Positions 8,351 through 16,420 of a stretch of 64,000 nucleotides of DNA are shown here, in pieces. Under the pieces are notes generated by a model. That model was not told the DNA's origin and did not search any database. It was given only the letters and a program-made list of their open reading frames with translations. The DNA lies in NCBI RefSeq assembly GCF_014145225.1, contig NZ_JABVCQ010000002.1, positions 62,001 through 126,000 of the forward strand, in the 5' to 3' direction. How positions within the stretch are numbered: position 1 is the first letter of the stretch; every line of letters begins with the position of its first letter. The position numbers and the translations under genes were made by a program. Origin of the DNA: Thiospirillum jenense (GTDB lineage Bacteria; Pseudomonadota; Gammaproteobacteria; Chromatiales; Chromatiaceae).

Positions 8351-8595
8351 ATGAATTTCTTTTTAACTGACCATGCTAAAAAACGATGTCTTAGACGCAA
8401 ATTAAAATTGAATGGATTCAACACGCCTTATTGCAGCATGTTCGGATTGAAAGCGATGCTGAAGATGCCAGCCTCGTGCATGTGTTGTATCCAGTGCCGG
8501 AGCGTCACGGTCGTATATTGCGGGTGATTTATAATGAGACACTGACACCAGTTGCCATTGTCACTGCTTATTTTGATGATGAGGTACAGGCGTAA
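8351..8595 (+). pseudogene. DUF4258 gene broken by a 1-base deletion in an A run
   Basis: ATG at 8351 starts MNFFLTDHAKKRCLRRK, typical of DUF4258 (TDHA...R..R). The natural continuation IKIEWIQHALLQHV...VLYPVPERHGR-LRVIYNE...AYFDDEVQA lies in another frame from 8401 to the TAA at 8593-8595. Adding one A to the AAA at 8399-8401 restores a single frame of about 81 codons. The DUF2283 gene starts inside this stop (TAATG), so the module layout is intact and only the toxin-like frame is lost. Real inactivation and homopolymer sequencing error are both possible. Confidence 0.8.
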
Positions 8596-8783
8596 TGAAA
8601 CTTGAATTTGATCCAATTGCTGATGCTGCTTATTTTGAGATTTTTGCCGGTGAAGTGGCGACCACGACAGAAATTGAAGCGGGTATTTTGGCGGATTATG
8701 ATGTTAATGGACGTTTAATTGGGATTGAGGTGCTGTCTGTGAGTCAGCGTAATGCGTTACCGGTATTAGATGAGGTGGCTTGA
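8595..8783 (+). CDS. DUF2283 family protein
   Basis: 62 aa. MKLEFDPIADAAYFEIF...ILADYDVNGRLIGIEVLSVS is a compact, canonical DUF2283 sequence. It is coupled by one base to the frameshifted DUF4258 gene at 8351 and is the presumed antitoxin-like partner, retained intact after loss of the toxin-like frame. Confidence 0.8.
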   Translation: MKLEFDPIADAAYFEIFAGEVATTTEIEAGILADYDVNGRLIGIEVLSVSQRNALPVLDEVA

Positions 8784-8803
8784 CGATACGCCGTCAAACA
8801 TTT

Positions 8804-8837
8804 TGATCGTTCCCACGCTGGAGCGTGGGAACGATCA
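8804..8837. repeat. Perfect 34-nt palindrome (dispersed intergenic repeat, best copy)
   Basis: Sixteen-base arms TGATCGTTCCCACGCT (8804-8819) and AGCGTGGGAACGATCA (8822-8837) flank GG. Degenerate relatives occur at 14837-14868, 40683-40713 and 56321-56352, always between genes. It could act as a bidirectional terminator or be a REP-like mobile palindrome. Confidence 0.85.
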
Positions 8838-8864
8838 ACAAATGAAACAGTGGAGTTATTAAAC

Positions 8865-9095
8865 ATGACACTCGCCGAAACCATTTATGAACATAGCCGC
8901 CGCTTACCAGAAACGGCCGCCTATGAGGTGTTGGCATTTATTCAGACATTAGAACAACGCTATTCACCGCCGCCGAGTTCTGATTACACCGATGCCTTTT
9001 TACAGGCGATTGCGGGCGGTTTGAGTGATGATTTCCCAGATGACATTACGGATGCTGATTTGGGAATTGATGCGGCACGGGATACGTTTGATTAA
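8865..9095 (+). CDS. Antitoxin-like partner of VapC (DUF2281-like)
   Basis: 76 aa from the ATG at 8865, preceded by GGAG (8852-8855); an upstream in-frame ATG-less extension to 8850 is unlikely. MTLAETIYEHSRRLPETAAYEVLAFIQTLE resembles DUF2281/VapB-like proteins with a helical N-terminus and an acidic C-terminal tail (DDFPDDITDADLG) suited to toxin binding. Its stop overlaps the PIN gene start by one base (TAATG). Confidence 0.7.
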   Translation: MTLAETIYEHSRRLPETAAYEVLAFIQTLEQRYSPPPSSDYTDAFLQAIAGGLSDDFPDDITDADLGIDAARDTFD

Positions 9096-9493
9096 TGATT
9101 TATCTACTTGATACAAATACCGTCATTGCTTTATTAAAAAATCATGCTGCTGTTACCGCACAGATACAACGTGTCGGCACAGCGCAATTGAGAATCTGCG
9201 CACCAGTGGAGGCGGAGTTATGGTTTGGTGTAAATAAAAGCATTCAGCAGGAAAAGAATCGCCAACGTCTGCTGACGCTATTAACGTGGCTGCCGAGTTT
9301 GCCATTCACCAGTGACGCCGCATTGCATTATGGCGAAATTCGGGCCGTTCTGACGCGGCAAGGTACGCCGATTGGTCCGTATGATTTGCAAATTGCCGCA
9401 ATTGCACGGGCAAATCAATTAGTCGTGGTCACACATAATACGAGTGAGTTTTGTCGTGTCCCCGGTTTATTGGTAGAAGATTGGCTCAATTAA
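9095..9493 (+). CDS. vapC: PIN-domain ribonuclease toxin, VapC family
   Basis: 132 aa. The PIN fold acidic residues are visible: D6 in YLLDTNTVIALLK, E in APVEAELWFGV near 39-46, and D in PIGPYDLQIAAIA near 98-104. The C-terminal VVVTHNTSEFCRVPGL is characteristic of VapC (FitB/VapC-type tRNA or rRNA endoribonucleases). It is translationally coupled to the upstream antitoxin gene. Confidence 0.9.
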   Translation: MIYLLDTNTVIALLKNHAAVTAQIQRVGTAQLRICAPVEAELWFGVNKSIQQEKNRQRLLTLLTWLPSLPFTSDAALHYGEIRAVLTRQGTPIGPYDLQIAAIARANQLVVVTHNTSEFCRVPGLLVEDWLN

Positions 9494-9529
9494 AATCGCC
9501 TGTGCATTTTTATTTAGGTTATTAAACTC

Positions 9530-12313
9530 ATGCCCCGCAAATCCAAATCCCCCGCCCAACCCATCGCCATTGACAGTATTAAACACGCGACCGACACGCG
9601 AATAAACATCCCGACGGAGGAATTGCGGCATTTTGATACGCTTGAAGATAAAAAAATGCGCTACCCGCGTGATCCTGATCTTGATCCGCAATTGGTGTGG
9701 CGCGGTAAAGATGCGCAATTGGATGAATTAGAAGTGCCGGTGGTGCCGATTTACATTCAAGAAAAAATCCACCCGCAGGCGTTAATTGATGATATTCGGG
9801 CGACGGCGCAGGGCAGTCAACCCGTCACCGATGATTTATTTGCGGATTTTAATTCGATGCAATTCCCGCAGTTGATTGAGTTTTATCAACACCAGCAGCA
9901 GTGGCAGAATCGAATGATTTTGGGTGATAGTTTGCAGGTAATGACTTCTTTAGCTGAAAAGGAGCGGCTCAAGGGCAAGGTGCAAATGATTTATCTTGAT
10001 CCGCCCTACGGAATTAAGTTTGGCTCGAATTGGCAGGTGAGTACCCGCAAGCGCGATGTGAAAGATGGCAAGGTGGAGGATTTAACGCGGCAGCCGGAGC
10101 AAATAAAAGCGTTTCGGGATACTTGGGAGTTAGGCATTCATTCTTATTTGGCGTATTTGCGGGATCGGTTAATGGTGGCGCGGGAGTTATTAACCGAGTC
10201 GGGCAGTGTGTTTGTGCAGATCGGGGATGAGAATGTGCATTTGGTACGGTGTTTATTGGATGAGGTATTTGGGAATAAAAATTTTGTAGCCCAAATTACA
10301 TTCCGAAAAAAAACTATGCCACTTGGTGCAAAGTATTTAGAAGAACTTTGCGATTATATCCTTTTTTACGCAAAAGATAAAGATACCTTAAAATATCGGC
10401 CTCTCTATGAATCCATGAATTTAGAAGGCGATAATCATTGGAATATCTGTGAAGTTAATGGATTAAGAACTAAATTAACTTTGGATCAAATTAATAACCA
10501 TAAGTTGTTACCAGAAAAAGTTGATCTACTACAGCTAGTTTCAATGAGTCCAATCGGTTTCGATAAAAATCGCGTTTTTTCTATAGAAATTGATAAGCAA
10601 AAATATTTTCCCCCGAACGGAAAAAGCTGGAAAACCGATTTGTCAGGCGCTATTAGGCTCAAATTTGCTGATAGATTAGTCCCTTATAGCGGTGGTGATA
10701 CTTTGCGTTATGTCTTAAAACTGAGTGATTACCCTATTACCCCTGTTAATACATTATGGGCATCTACATCAGCTCCAGTTAATATGCACTATGTTGTTGA
10801 AACAAATAATAAAGTCATCCAACGCTGCCTCCTAATGACCACCGACCCCGGCGATTTGGTATTAGACCCGACAATGGGCAGCGGCACCACCGCGTATGTC
10901 GCCGAGCAATGGGGACGGCGCTGGATCGCCATTGACACCTCCCGCGTCGCCTTAGCCCTCGCCCGCACTCGGTTAATGGCCGCCCGCTATCCGTTTTATT
11001 TATTAGCCGATTCAGCGGATGGCATTAAAAAGCGCACCGCATTAACCGGCGAATCCATTACCCGCGCTCCGACCAATGACATCAAACACGGCTTTGTTTA
11101 TAAAACCGTGCCACATGTCACGCTCAAATCTATTGCCAATAACGCCGAGATTGACGTGATTCACGCCAAATGGCAGGAAACATTAGAACTGCTGCGCGAT
11201 CAATTAAACGCGGCATTAAATCAGGCGTGGGAAGAATGGGAAATCCCGCGTGAGGCGGGCAATTGGGATCAATCAATCATTGCAATACACCAGCAATGGT
11301 GGGCAGCGCGGCGCGGCCGTCAACAGGAGATTGATGATTCCATTGCGCGCAATGCCGATACCGAAATTCTGTATGACCAACCGTATGAAGATAATAAACG
11401 AGTGCGGGTGAGCGGCCCATTCACCGTTGAATCCTTATCGCCGCATCGTATTTGGCCGACGCATTTAGATGAAAAGGATAGTGTGCAAGCGCCATTAACC
11501 ACGCCGGATGAAACCGATTTCACCACGATGATTTTGGATAATTTAAGAAAGGCGGGCGTGCAGAATACGATTAAACATGAGCGGTTAATGTTTGATCGGC
11601 TCGACGTATTCGCCGGAACATGGATTCATGCCGACGGTGAATACACCGAACAGGACGGCACGGTGCAACGAGTGGCAATTCATATTGGCCCCGAGCATGG
11701 CACCGTGAGTAGTTTAGCGGTCAAAGAAGCGGCGAAAGAAGCCGTCCGCGGCCTCGGTTTTCATTTATTATTAATCTGCGGATTTGCATTCGATCCGTCA
11801 GTCAACGAAGAGGCCAAACAATTCGGCCAACTCACCATTTTACCGGTCAAAATGAATCCTGATTTAACAATGGGCGATGAATTATTAAAGAAAACCGGCA
11901 GCGGCAATTTATTCATGGTGTTTGGTGAACCCGACATTGGGCCGGTTGATTCAACGACGGGCAAGTTAATTGCGCAAGCGGACGGGATGTATCAAATCGA
12001 AGTGCGCGGCGTGGACATTTATAATCCAACCACCGGATTGATTACCAGTCACGGCACGAATGAAATCGCCTGCTGGTTAATTGACACGGATTATGATAGC
12101 GAGAGCTTTTTTGTCCGCCACGCTTATTTCAGCGGCGGCGATCAACCGTATGACAAACTCAAAAAAGCATTAAAAGCAGAAGTGAATGAAGCGGCGTGGG
12201 ATGCACTCTATCGCACCACCAGCCGACCATTTCCTAAACCAAATAGCGGCAAAGTGGCGGTCAAGGTGATTAATCATTATGGCGATGAAGTCATCAAAGT
12301 CTTTCGCGTGTAA
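9530..12313 (+). CDS. Large type III-like DNA methyltransferase (Mod), no Res partner
   Basis: 927 aa. Motif IV DPPYG is at 157-161 and motif I DPTMGSGTT at 446-454, the beta-class order (IV before I) typical of type III Mod N6-adenine methyltransferases. The segment between them (about 10270-10835, residues 247-435) is the target-recognition region and is visibly more AT-rich than its flanks. The long C-terminal half (RIWPTHLDEKD..., then a nuclease- or helicase-interacting region) matches Mod proteins normally followed by a DEAD-box Res subunit. Here the next gene is convergent and unrelated, so the methyltransferase appears orphan, or its Res lies elsewhere. Confidence 0.8.
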   Translation: MPRKSKSPAQPIAIDSIKHATDTRINIPTEELRHFDTLEDKKMRYPRDPDLDPQLVWRGKDAQLDELEVPVVPIYIQEKIHPQALIDDIRATAQGSQPVTDDLFADFNSMQFPQLIEFYQHQQQWQNRMILGDSLQVMTSLAEKERLKGKVQMIYLDPPYGIKFGSNWQVSTRKRDVKDGKVEDLTRQPEQIKAFRDTWELGIHSYLAYLRDRLMVARELLTESGSVFVQIGDENVHLVRCLLDEVFGNKNFVAQITFRKKTMPLGAKYLEELCDYILFYAKDKDTLKYRPLYESMNLEGDNHWNICEVNGLRTKLTLDQINNHKLLPEKVDLLQLVSMSPIGFDKNRVFSIEIDKQKYFPPNGKSWKTDLSGAIRLKFADRLVPYSGGDTLRYVLKLSDYPITPVNTLWASTSAPVNMHYVVETNNKVIQRCLLMTTDPGDLVLDPTMGSGTTAYVAEQWGRRWIAIDTSRVALALARTRLMAARYPFYLLADSADGIKKRTALTGESITRAPTNDIKHGFVYKTVPHVTLKSIANNAEIDVIHAKWQETLELLRDQLNAALNQAWEEWEIPREAGNWDQSIIAIHQQWWAARRGRQQEIDDSIARNADTEILYDQPYEDNKRVRVSGPFTVESLSPHRIWPTHLDEKDSVQAPLTTPDETDFTTMILDNLRKAGVQNTIKHERLMFDRLDVFAGTWIHADGEYTEQDGTVQRVAIHIGPEHGTVSSLAVKEAAKEAVRGLGFHLLLICGFAFDPSVNEEAKQFGQLTILPVKMNPDLTMGDELLKKTGSGNLFMVFGEPDIGPVDSTTGKLIAQADGMYQIEVRGVDIYNPTTGLITSHGTNEIACWLIDTDYDSESFFVRHAYFSGGDQPYDKLKKALKAEVNEAAWDALYRTTSRPFPKPNSGKVAVKVINHYGDEVIKVFRV

Positions 12314-12330
12314 TACACTTAATTATTGCG

Positions 12331-12873
12331 CTATTCATCCCGGCGAATGGCACGCGGCGCCAGCGGTTCTAACATGAGCGAATCAATATCCGGCAGCGGC
12401 TGCGCCAGCGGTGGCGGCGCGCAATCTTCGAGCGTCCACGCCTCACCCGCCACCAAACTCAAGTGACTGGTATTCGGATTGCGCGGCGCCGCACCATCGG
12501 TCAACTCCTCCAGCGTACTGCCGACTGGGGCAAGCGTGAAACTGGCGGGCGGTGGTGCAGATGAAACAAGCGGGGCGGGCATGACTGGCGACGGTGGCAC
12601 GGGTACGGCTGCAACTGGCGCCGGCGGGCTGACCACCGCCGGCATCGCCACCAGTTCCAACACCGCGCCGGCGTGGGCAAACAATTCACAGTACCGCTGC
12701 GCCGCCGGCAACTCCAACCCGCGCTTGACGGCAACCCGTTGACCGCTAAACAGCCGGTCAAGTAACGCATCCGTCAGCTTAAACTGCGTTTGCAACGCCA
12801 TGCGCACCGTCGCAGCATCGGCACCTGCGACCAATTGACCAGCAAACACAACATCATAACGCGACTCGGGCAT
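12331..12873 (-). CDS. Hypothetical protein with Ala/Pro-rich linker
   Basis: 180 aa from the ATG at 12873 (MPESRYDVVFAG); a longer frame to 12903 is possible. The first 80 residues look like a compact domain (YDVVFAGQLVAGADAATVRMALQTQFKL...LDRLFSGQRVAVKRGL). A proline/alanine-rich linker of about 45 residues follows, then a short acidic tail. No signal peptide or membrane helix. I do not recognise a named family; similar small proteins occur in purple sulfur bacteria as hypotheticals. It is convergent with the methyltransferase gene, 17 nt apart. Confidence 0.6.
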   Translation of the reverse strand: MPESRYDVVFAGQLVAGADAATVRMALQTQFKLTDALLDRLFSGQRVAVKRGLELPAAQRYCELFAHAGAVLELVAMPAVVSPPAPVAAVPVPPSPVMPAPLVSSAPPPASFTLAPVGSTLEELTDGAAPRNPNTSHLSLVAGEAWTLEDCAPPPLAQPLPDIDSLMLEPLAPRAIRRDE

Positions 12874-12922
12874 GATGGCAGTCCGTGTAACCAGTGAATG
12901 CAACCGCTTGATTAGTCAAATA

Positions 12923-13510
12923 TTATTCCGCCGCCGGCAGTGGTTTGGACAAACTAAACGCCCCGCGCAACTGCCCAATCGTGTACCCGCGTGCCTGATC
13001 GTTCGGATACGCCTTATCCAACGCCGCCGTCACCTCGGGGGTTAATTGGTCGCCGTGACAGGTCAAGCAGGCTTTCGCCACCGGAATCGCCTGCATGTAG
13101 CGAAACACCCGCCCGTTTGGCGTGGTGACTTCTTCAGTCACCAGAATCGGTTGCGGCGCACCGCTACTGAGTTTGTCAGCCAGCGTCGCCAAACCCTGCC
13201 GTTCCCACGCATCCGGCACGTTATTGTCAGGATTGCGCGGCTTCAGCGTCACCCGCCGAATTTGCCAGCCGCTCGATTCGGACACCTCGGTGGCAATTTG
13301 CGGGGCGCGTTTTTGGCAAAACTCAATTGCCGCCGCGGGGCCGCCTTTGGACAGCGCGGTTTTCAATTCGCCTTGCAGATTGGTTTTGAAATCATGGATC
13401 ACCGCCTGCGCCTGCGCGGTTGGATCAGTTGACGGCGGCGCCGCCGGATCAGCGGCAAGGGCGGTGGTTACGAAAAAAGCGGTGGCGAGTGGGAGTAAAG
13501 TGCGGTGCAT
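12923..13510 (-). CDS. Periplasmic DUF3365 haem protein
   Basis: 195 aa from the ATG at 13510, supported by AGGAA 8 nt upstream. The signal peptide is MHRTLLPLATAFFVTTALAA. The body matches DUF3365 (Tll0287-like), with AIEFCQKRAPQIA, the SGWQIRRVTLKPRNPDN strand and a single c-type haem site CLTCHGD near 155-160. Members are periplasmic mono-haem sensor or redox proteins with a PAS-like fold. The partner is unknown; neighbours are unrelated. It is divergent from folD. Confidence 0.75.
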   Translation of the reverse strand: MHRTLLPLATAFFVTTALAADPAAPPSTDPTAQAQAVIHDFKTNLQGELKTALSKGGPAAAIEFCQKRAPQIATEVSESSGWQIRRVTLKPRNPDNNVPDAWERQGLATLADKLSSGAPQPILVTEEVTTPNGRVFRYMQAIPVAKACLTCHGDQLTPEVTAALDKAYPNDQARGYTIGQLRGAFSLSKPLPAAE

Positions 13511-13613
13511 GGGAATTGTTCCTAAAACCGGTGGTGATGAGTTGATATTTAGCATGGTGCTATTCTAACCGACTAAGACTGAAAAAACGTTGATAATTGG
13601 AATTGACAACCGA

Positions 13614-14471
13614 ATGAACGCACAACTGCTTGACGGCAAAGCGATTGCCGCATCCATCCGCGCTGAATTAAAACAGCAGGTCGCGCAACAATTGGCGAGC
13701 GGGGCGGCGCCGCCGGGGCTGGCGGTGGTGTTGGTTGGCGATCACCCCGCCTCGCAGGTGTACGTCCGCAATAAACGCACCGCCTGCGCCGAGGTGGGGT
13801 TTTATTCGCAATTGCACGAATTACCCCCGACGGTCACGCCCGACCAATTGCTGGCGCTGATTGACCAACTCAACGCCGACCCGCGCATTCACGGCATTTT
13901 GGTGCAACTGCCGCTGCCCGACGCGATTGACACCGAGGCGGTGCTGGAACGCATTGATCCGGCAAAGGATGTGGACGGTTTTCACCCGTACAATATCGGG
14001 CGGCTGGCGCTGCGCTTGCCGGCGCTACGCCCGTGTACCCCCAAAGGCGTGATGACGTTACTCGAACGCACCGGGCAGACATTAGCCGGGTGCGACGCGG
14101 TGATCGTCGGGCAATCCAACATCGTCGGCCGCCCGATGGCATTGGAATTGCTTGCCGCCCGCTGCACCATCACCGTCTGCCACAGCCGCACCCGTGATCT
14201 GGCCGCCAAGGTCGCCGCAGCTGACGTGCTGGTGGTGGCAATTGGCCGGGCGGAATTCATCCCCGGCGCGTGGATCAAACCCGGCGCAATCGTGATTGAT
14301 GTCGGCATGAACCGCACCGTTGACGGCAAATTGACCGGCGATGTGGACTTTAGCGCGGCGGTTGAGCGGGCGAGTTGGATCACTCCCGTCCCGGGCGGCG
14401 TCGGCCCCATGACCATTGCCAGTTTGTTGGAAAATACGTTGCAGGCGGCGGGGATGCGAGCGGGCAAGTAA
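13614..14471 (+). CDS. folD: FolD bifunctional methylene-THF dehydrogenase/cyclohydrolase
   Basis: 285 aa. It catalyses NADP-dependent oxidation of 5,10-methylene-THF and hydrolysis of methenyl-THF in one-carbon metabolism. Visible landmarks are [14 protein letters not shown] (catalytic Lys region), [23 protein letters not shown], the Rossmann stretch [14 protein letters not shown], and [12 protein letters not shown] near the C-terminus. The start at 13614 ([12 protein letters not shown]) matches the family; an upstream in-frame ATG at 13590 would add eight residues. Monocistronic by spacing. Confidence 0.95.
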   Translation: MNAQLLDGKAIAASIRAELKQQVAQQLASGAAPPGLAVVLVGDHPASQVYVRNKRTACAEVGFYSQLHELPPTVTPDQLLALIDQLNADPRIHGILVQLPLPDAIDTEAVLERIDPAKDVDGFHPYNIGRLALRLPALRPCTPKGVMTLLERTGQTLAGCDAVIVGQSNIVGRPMALELLAARCTITVCHSRTRDLAAKVAAADVLVVAIGRAEFIPGAWIKPGAIVIDVGMNRTVDGKLTGDVDFSAAVERASWITPVPGGVGPMTIASLLENTLQAAGMRAGK

Positions 14472-14595
14472 CCGCCTCGCTGGGGGAGGTTGATAAACAC
14501 TAGTTTAATCAACGGGTTGCCAGTTTGAGTTGCAAATCTCACGTTATCGTGAGATAAAAAGCGCGCCCTTCAACTGTGCAACCCGGGAAATCAGA

Positions 14596-14823
14596 ATGAA
14601 TATCAGCGACGTTTTAATTCACATCAATCAACATTTGAATGAACAACAGCGGCAGTGTTTAGAAGACGCCATGCGGGAAATTGATGGCGTGATTGCACCG
14701 CGCTTTAATGCCGGCACCGATCATTTATTATTGATTGCATTTAACCCAGCGGCCACGGCGGCGGGCGTATTACTCAATCAAGTGCGCGCTTGCGGTTATG
14801 ATGCCCAATTGATTGGTGCATAA
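14596..14823 (+). CDS. Small HMA-like ferredoxin-fold protein
   Basis: 75 aa from the ATG at 14596. The pattern VLIHINQHLNEQQRQCLEDAMREIDGVIAPRFN...LLLIAFNPAATAAGVLLNQVRACGYDAQLIG has the beta-alpha-beta spacing of heavy-metal-associated domains (VxI..D...VxxxV...G). It lacks the CxxC metal site, with single cysteines only. It is followed at 56 nt by a cysteine-bearing MerR regulator, so it may be that regulator's target or partner. The specific function is unknown. Confidence 0.6.
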   Translation: MNISDVLIHINQHLNEQQRQCLEDAMREIDGVIAPRFNAGTDHLLLIAFNPAATAAGVLLNQVRACGYDAQLIGA

Positions 14824-14836
14824 TTCAATTAAACGC

Positions 14837-14868
14837 GATTGTTCTCACGCGCTCGTGTGGGAACGATC
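14837..14868. repeat. Degenerate copy of the 34-nt palindromic repeat
   Basis: GATTGTTCTCACGCG opposite TGTGGGAACGATC. It is imperfect relative to the copy at 8804-8837. It lies between the HMA-like gene and the merR-type gene. Confidence 0.65.
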
Positions 14869-14878
14869 ATTCAATAAA

Positions 14879-15352
14879 ATGAACACGTTAAAAAAAATTG
14901 GTGAGGTCGCTGAATTGCTTAACACGACGCCGCGCACCTTGCGATTTTATGAAGAAGAAGGCTTGGTGAATGCCCGCCGTACACCGAAAGGTACTCGGCT
15001 TTACAATGCCGAAGATATTGCCCGCTTTCGTGCAATTCTTCAATTGGCGCAGGCGGGCATTCCATTGGCGTTTATTAAAACATTGGCAATTACCCGCGAG
15101 CAGGCGTCCACCGGCGCCCAAGCCAGTCGTGAGGTTTCATGCGTATTAACAACGCTGCAAGCCACGTTGCGGGGGCAGATTGACATGATGAGGCAATTAG
15201 ACGGTGAATTAACCCAAGTCATGCGCACCATTCAAAGCTGTTCACAATGCACACACCCGCCCACCCGTCAGGGCTGTCCGCAGTGTCCAATTAATCAGGC
15301 ATTAAACACATCCGACATCTTGAATTTAATTTGGGAACAGGCGGTTGATTAG
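14879..15352 (+). CDS. MerR-family transcriptional regulator
   Basis: 157 aa. The N-terminal winged helix-turn-helix KKIGEVAELLNTTPRTLRFYEEEGLV is followed by GTRLYN and a dimerisation helix. The C-terminal CSQCTHPPTRQGCPQCP carries two CxxC pairs, suggesting a metal- or redox-responsive member rather than a multidrug sensor. It starts at the ATG at 14879; an upstream in-frame extension through the palindromic repeat is improbable. The gene order suggests co-transcription with, or control of, the HMA-like gene upstream. Confidence 0.85.
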   Translation: MNTLKKIGEVAELLNTTPRTLRFYEEEGLVNARRTPKGTRLYNAEDIARFRAILQLAQAGIPLAFIKTLAITREQASTGAQASREVSCVLTTLQATLRGQIDMMRQLDGELTQVMRTIQSCSQCTHPPTRQGCPQCPINQALNTSDILNLIWEQAVD

Positions 15353-15443
15353 GGGGTTGCATCATAGTTGCGTAACAGCAGACAACAACTGCGTAATTCC
15401 TGATTGTATTAAATGATCTTGAATTGACTATTACGGCGGCGCT

Positions 15444-16361
15444 TTAATCTGTTGACCAACTGCGACTGATTGCCGCATAAAACGCCGCATCCTGCACGGT
15501 CGCGCCGCGCTGCCCGACGATGGCGGCGGCAAACTGCTGCGCACGATTTAACGTGACGGGCAGGGGCCAATGGCGCATCAGACCCAATATGAACACGGCG
15601 GCGAAGGCATCGCCCGCACCAACGGTGTCAACCACTGGCACTGACGCGGGTGGACTGACAGAGAGCGGGGGGGCGGTGGCGGAAATGGCACAGGCGCCCG
15701 CCGCGCCTTGCGTGACAATCACACACGCCGCACCGTGTTGGTCGAGCAGCGCCTGTGCGCGTTCAACCAGCGTCGTGCCAGCCGGTGCCAGTTGCGCCAA
15801 CTCGGCAACGTTGAGTTTGATCCAACGAGCGCCCGTCAGCAGTGCTTGCACCTGCGCCGGTTGCCACCAGGGAGCGCGCAAATTGACATCAACAAACCGC
15901 GCCGGCTGGTGTTCGGCACACAAATGCTGCCACGCGGCAGCTGATACGGCACTGCGCAACGCCAAAGTGCCGTGATACAACAGTGAATGTGCAGGTGCGG
16001 CGGGCAGGTCGGCAGCATCAATAAAATCGTAGGCGCACTCGGCTACGATGTCGTAACTGGGTTCGCCGTTGTCGAGCGTGACCGCCACGCGCCCGCTCGG
16101 GTGCTGCCGATCCTGTTGCACCGCGCTCGTCGTCATCTGATGTGCCTGCATCGTGGCGATAATGTCCCGCCCGAAATCGTCCGCGCCAACGCGGCTAATG
16201 AATAGCGGCGCTTGCCCAAATGCGTGTAAATGCCAAGCGACATTAAACGGCGCGCCGCCAAGCAGACAGGTCGGTGGCGCACCTGAATTAGTGGCGAAAC
16301 AATCAAATAAAACTTCACCAAAAATGCGCGGCGTGGGATCAAAGGTTGAGTGATTGGTCAT
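15444..16361 (-). CDS. PfkB-family carbohydrate kinase (fructokinase-like)
   Basis: 305 aa. The N-terminal FGEVLFDCF and LGGAPFNVAWHL (sugar-binding GG motif) are fructokinase-like. The C-terminal DTVGAGDAFAAVF holds the catalytic aspartate and anion hole of the ribokinase/PfkB fold. FISRVGADDFGRDI is another family landmark. It probably phosphorylates fructose or a related sugar in the cytoplasm. It is divergent from lptG with 59 nt between the starts. Confidence 0.85.
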   Translation of the reverse strand: MTNHSTFDPTPRIFGEVLFDCFATNSGAPPTCLLGGAPFNVAWHLHAFGQAPLFISRVGADDFGRDIIATMQAHQMTTSAVQQDRQHPSGRVAVTLDNGEPSYDIVAECAYDFIDAADLPAAPAHSLLYHGTLALRSAVSAAAWQHLCAEHQPARFVDVNLRAPWWQPAQVQALLTGARWIKLNVAELAQLAPAGTTLVERAQALLDQHGAACVIVTQGAAGACAISATAPPLSVSPPASVPVVDTVGAGDAFAAVFILGLMRHWPLPVTLNRAQQFAAAIVGQRGATVQDAAFYAAISRSWSTD

Positions 16362-16420
16362 ATCATGTGATCGTCCGTTGTTGAGTAAAGAAACAGTTTA
16401 ACGCATCCTACGTTTATTAA

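Noticed and set aside
4728-9493. Integron cassette array
   Set aside because: Short genes in one direction suggested cassettes, but there is no integrase and no attC-like imperfect palindrome between successive genes. The spacings are overlaps typical of toxin-antitoxin operons.
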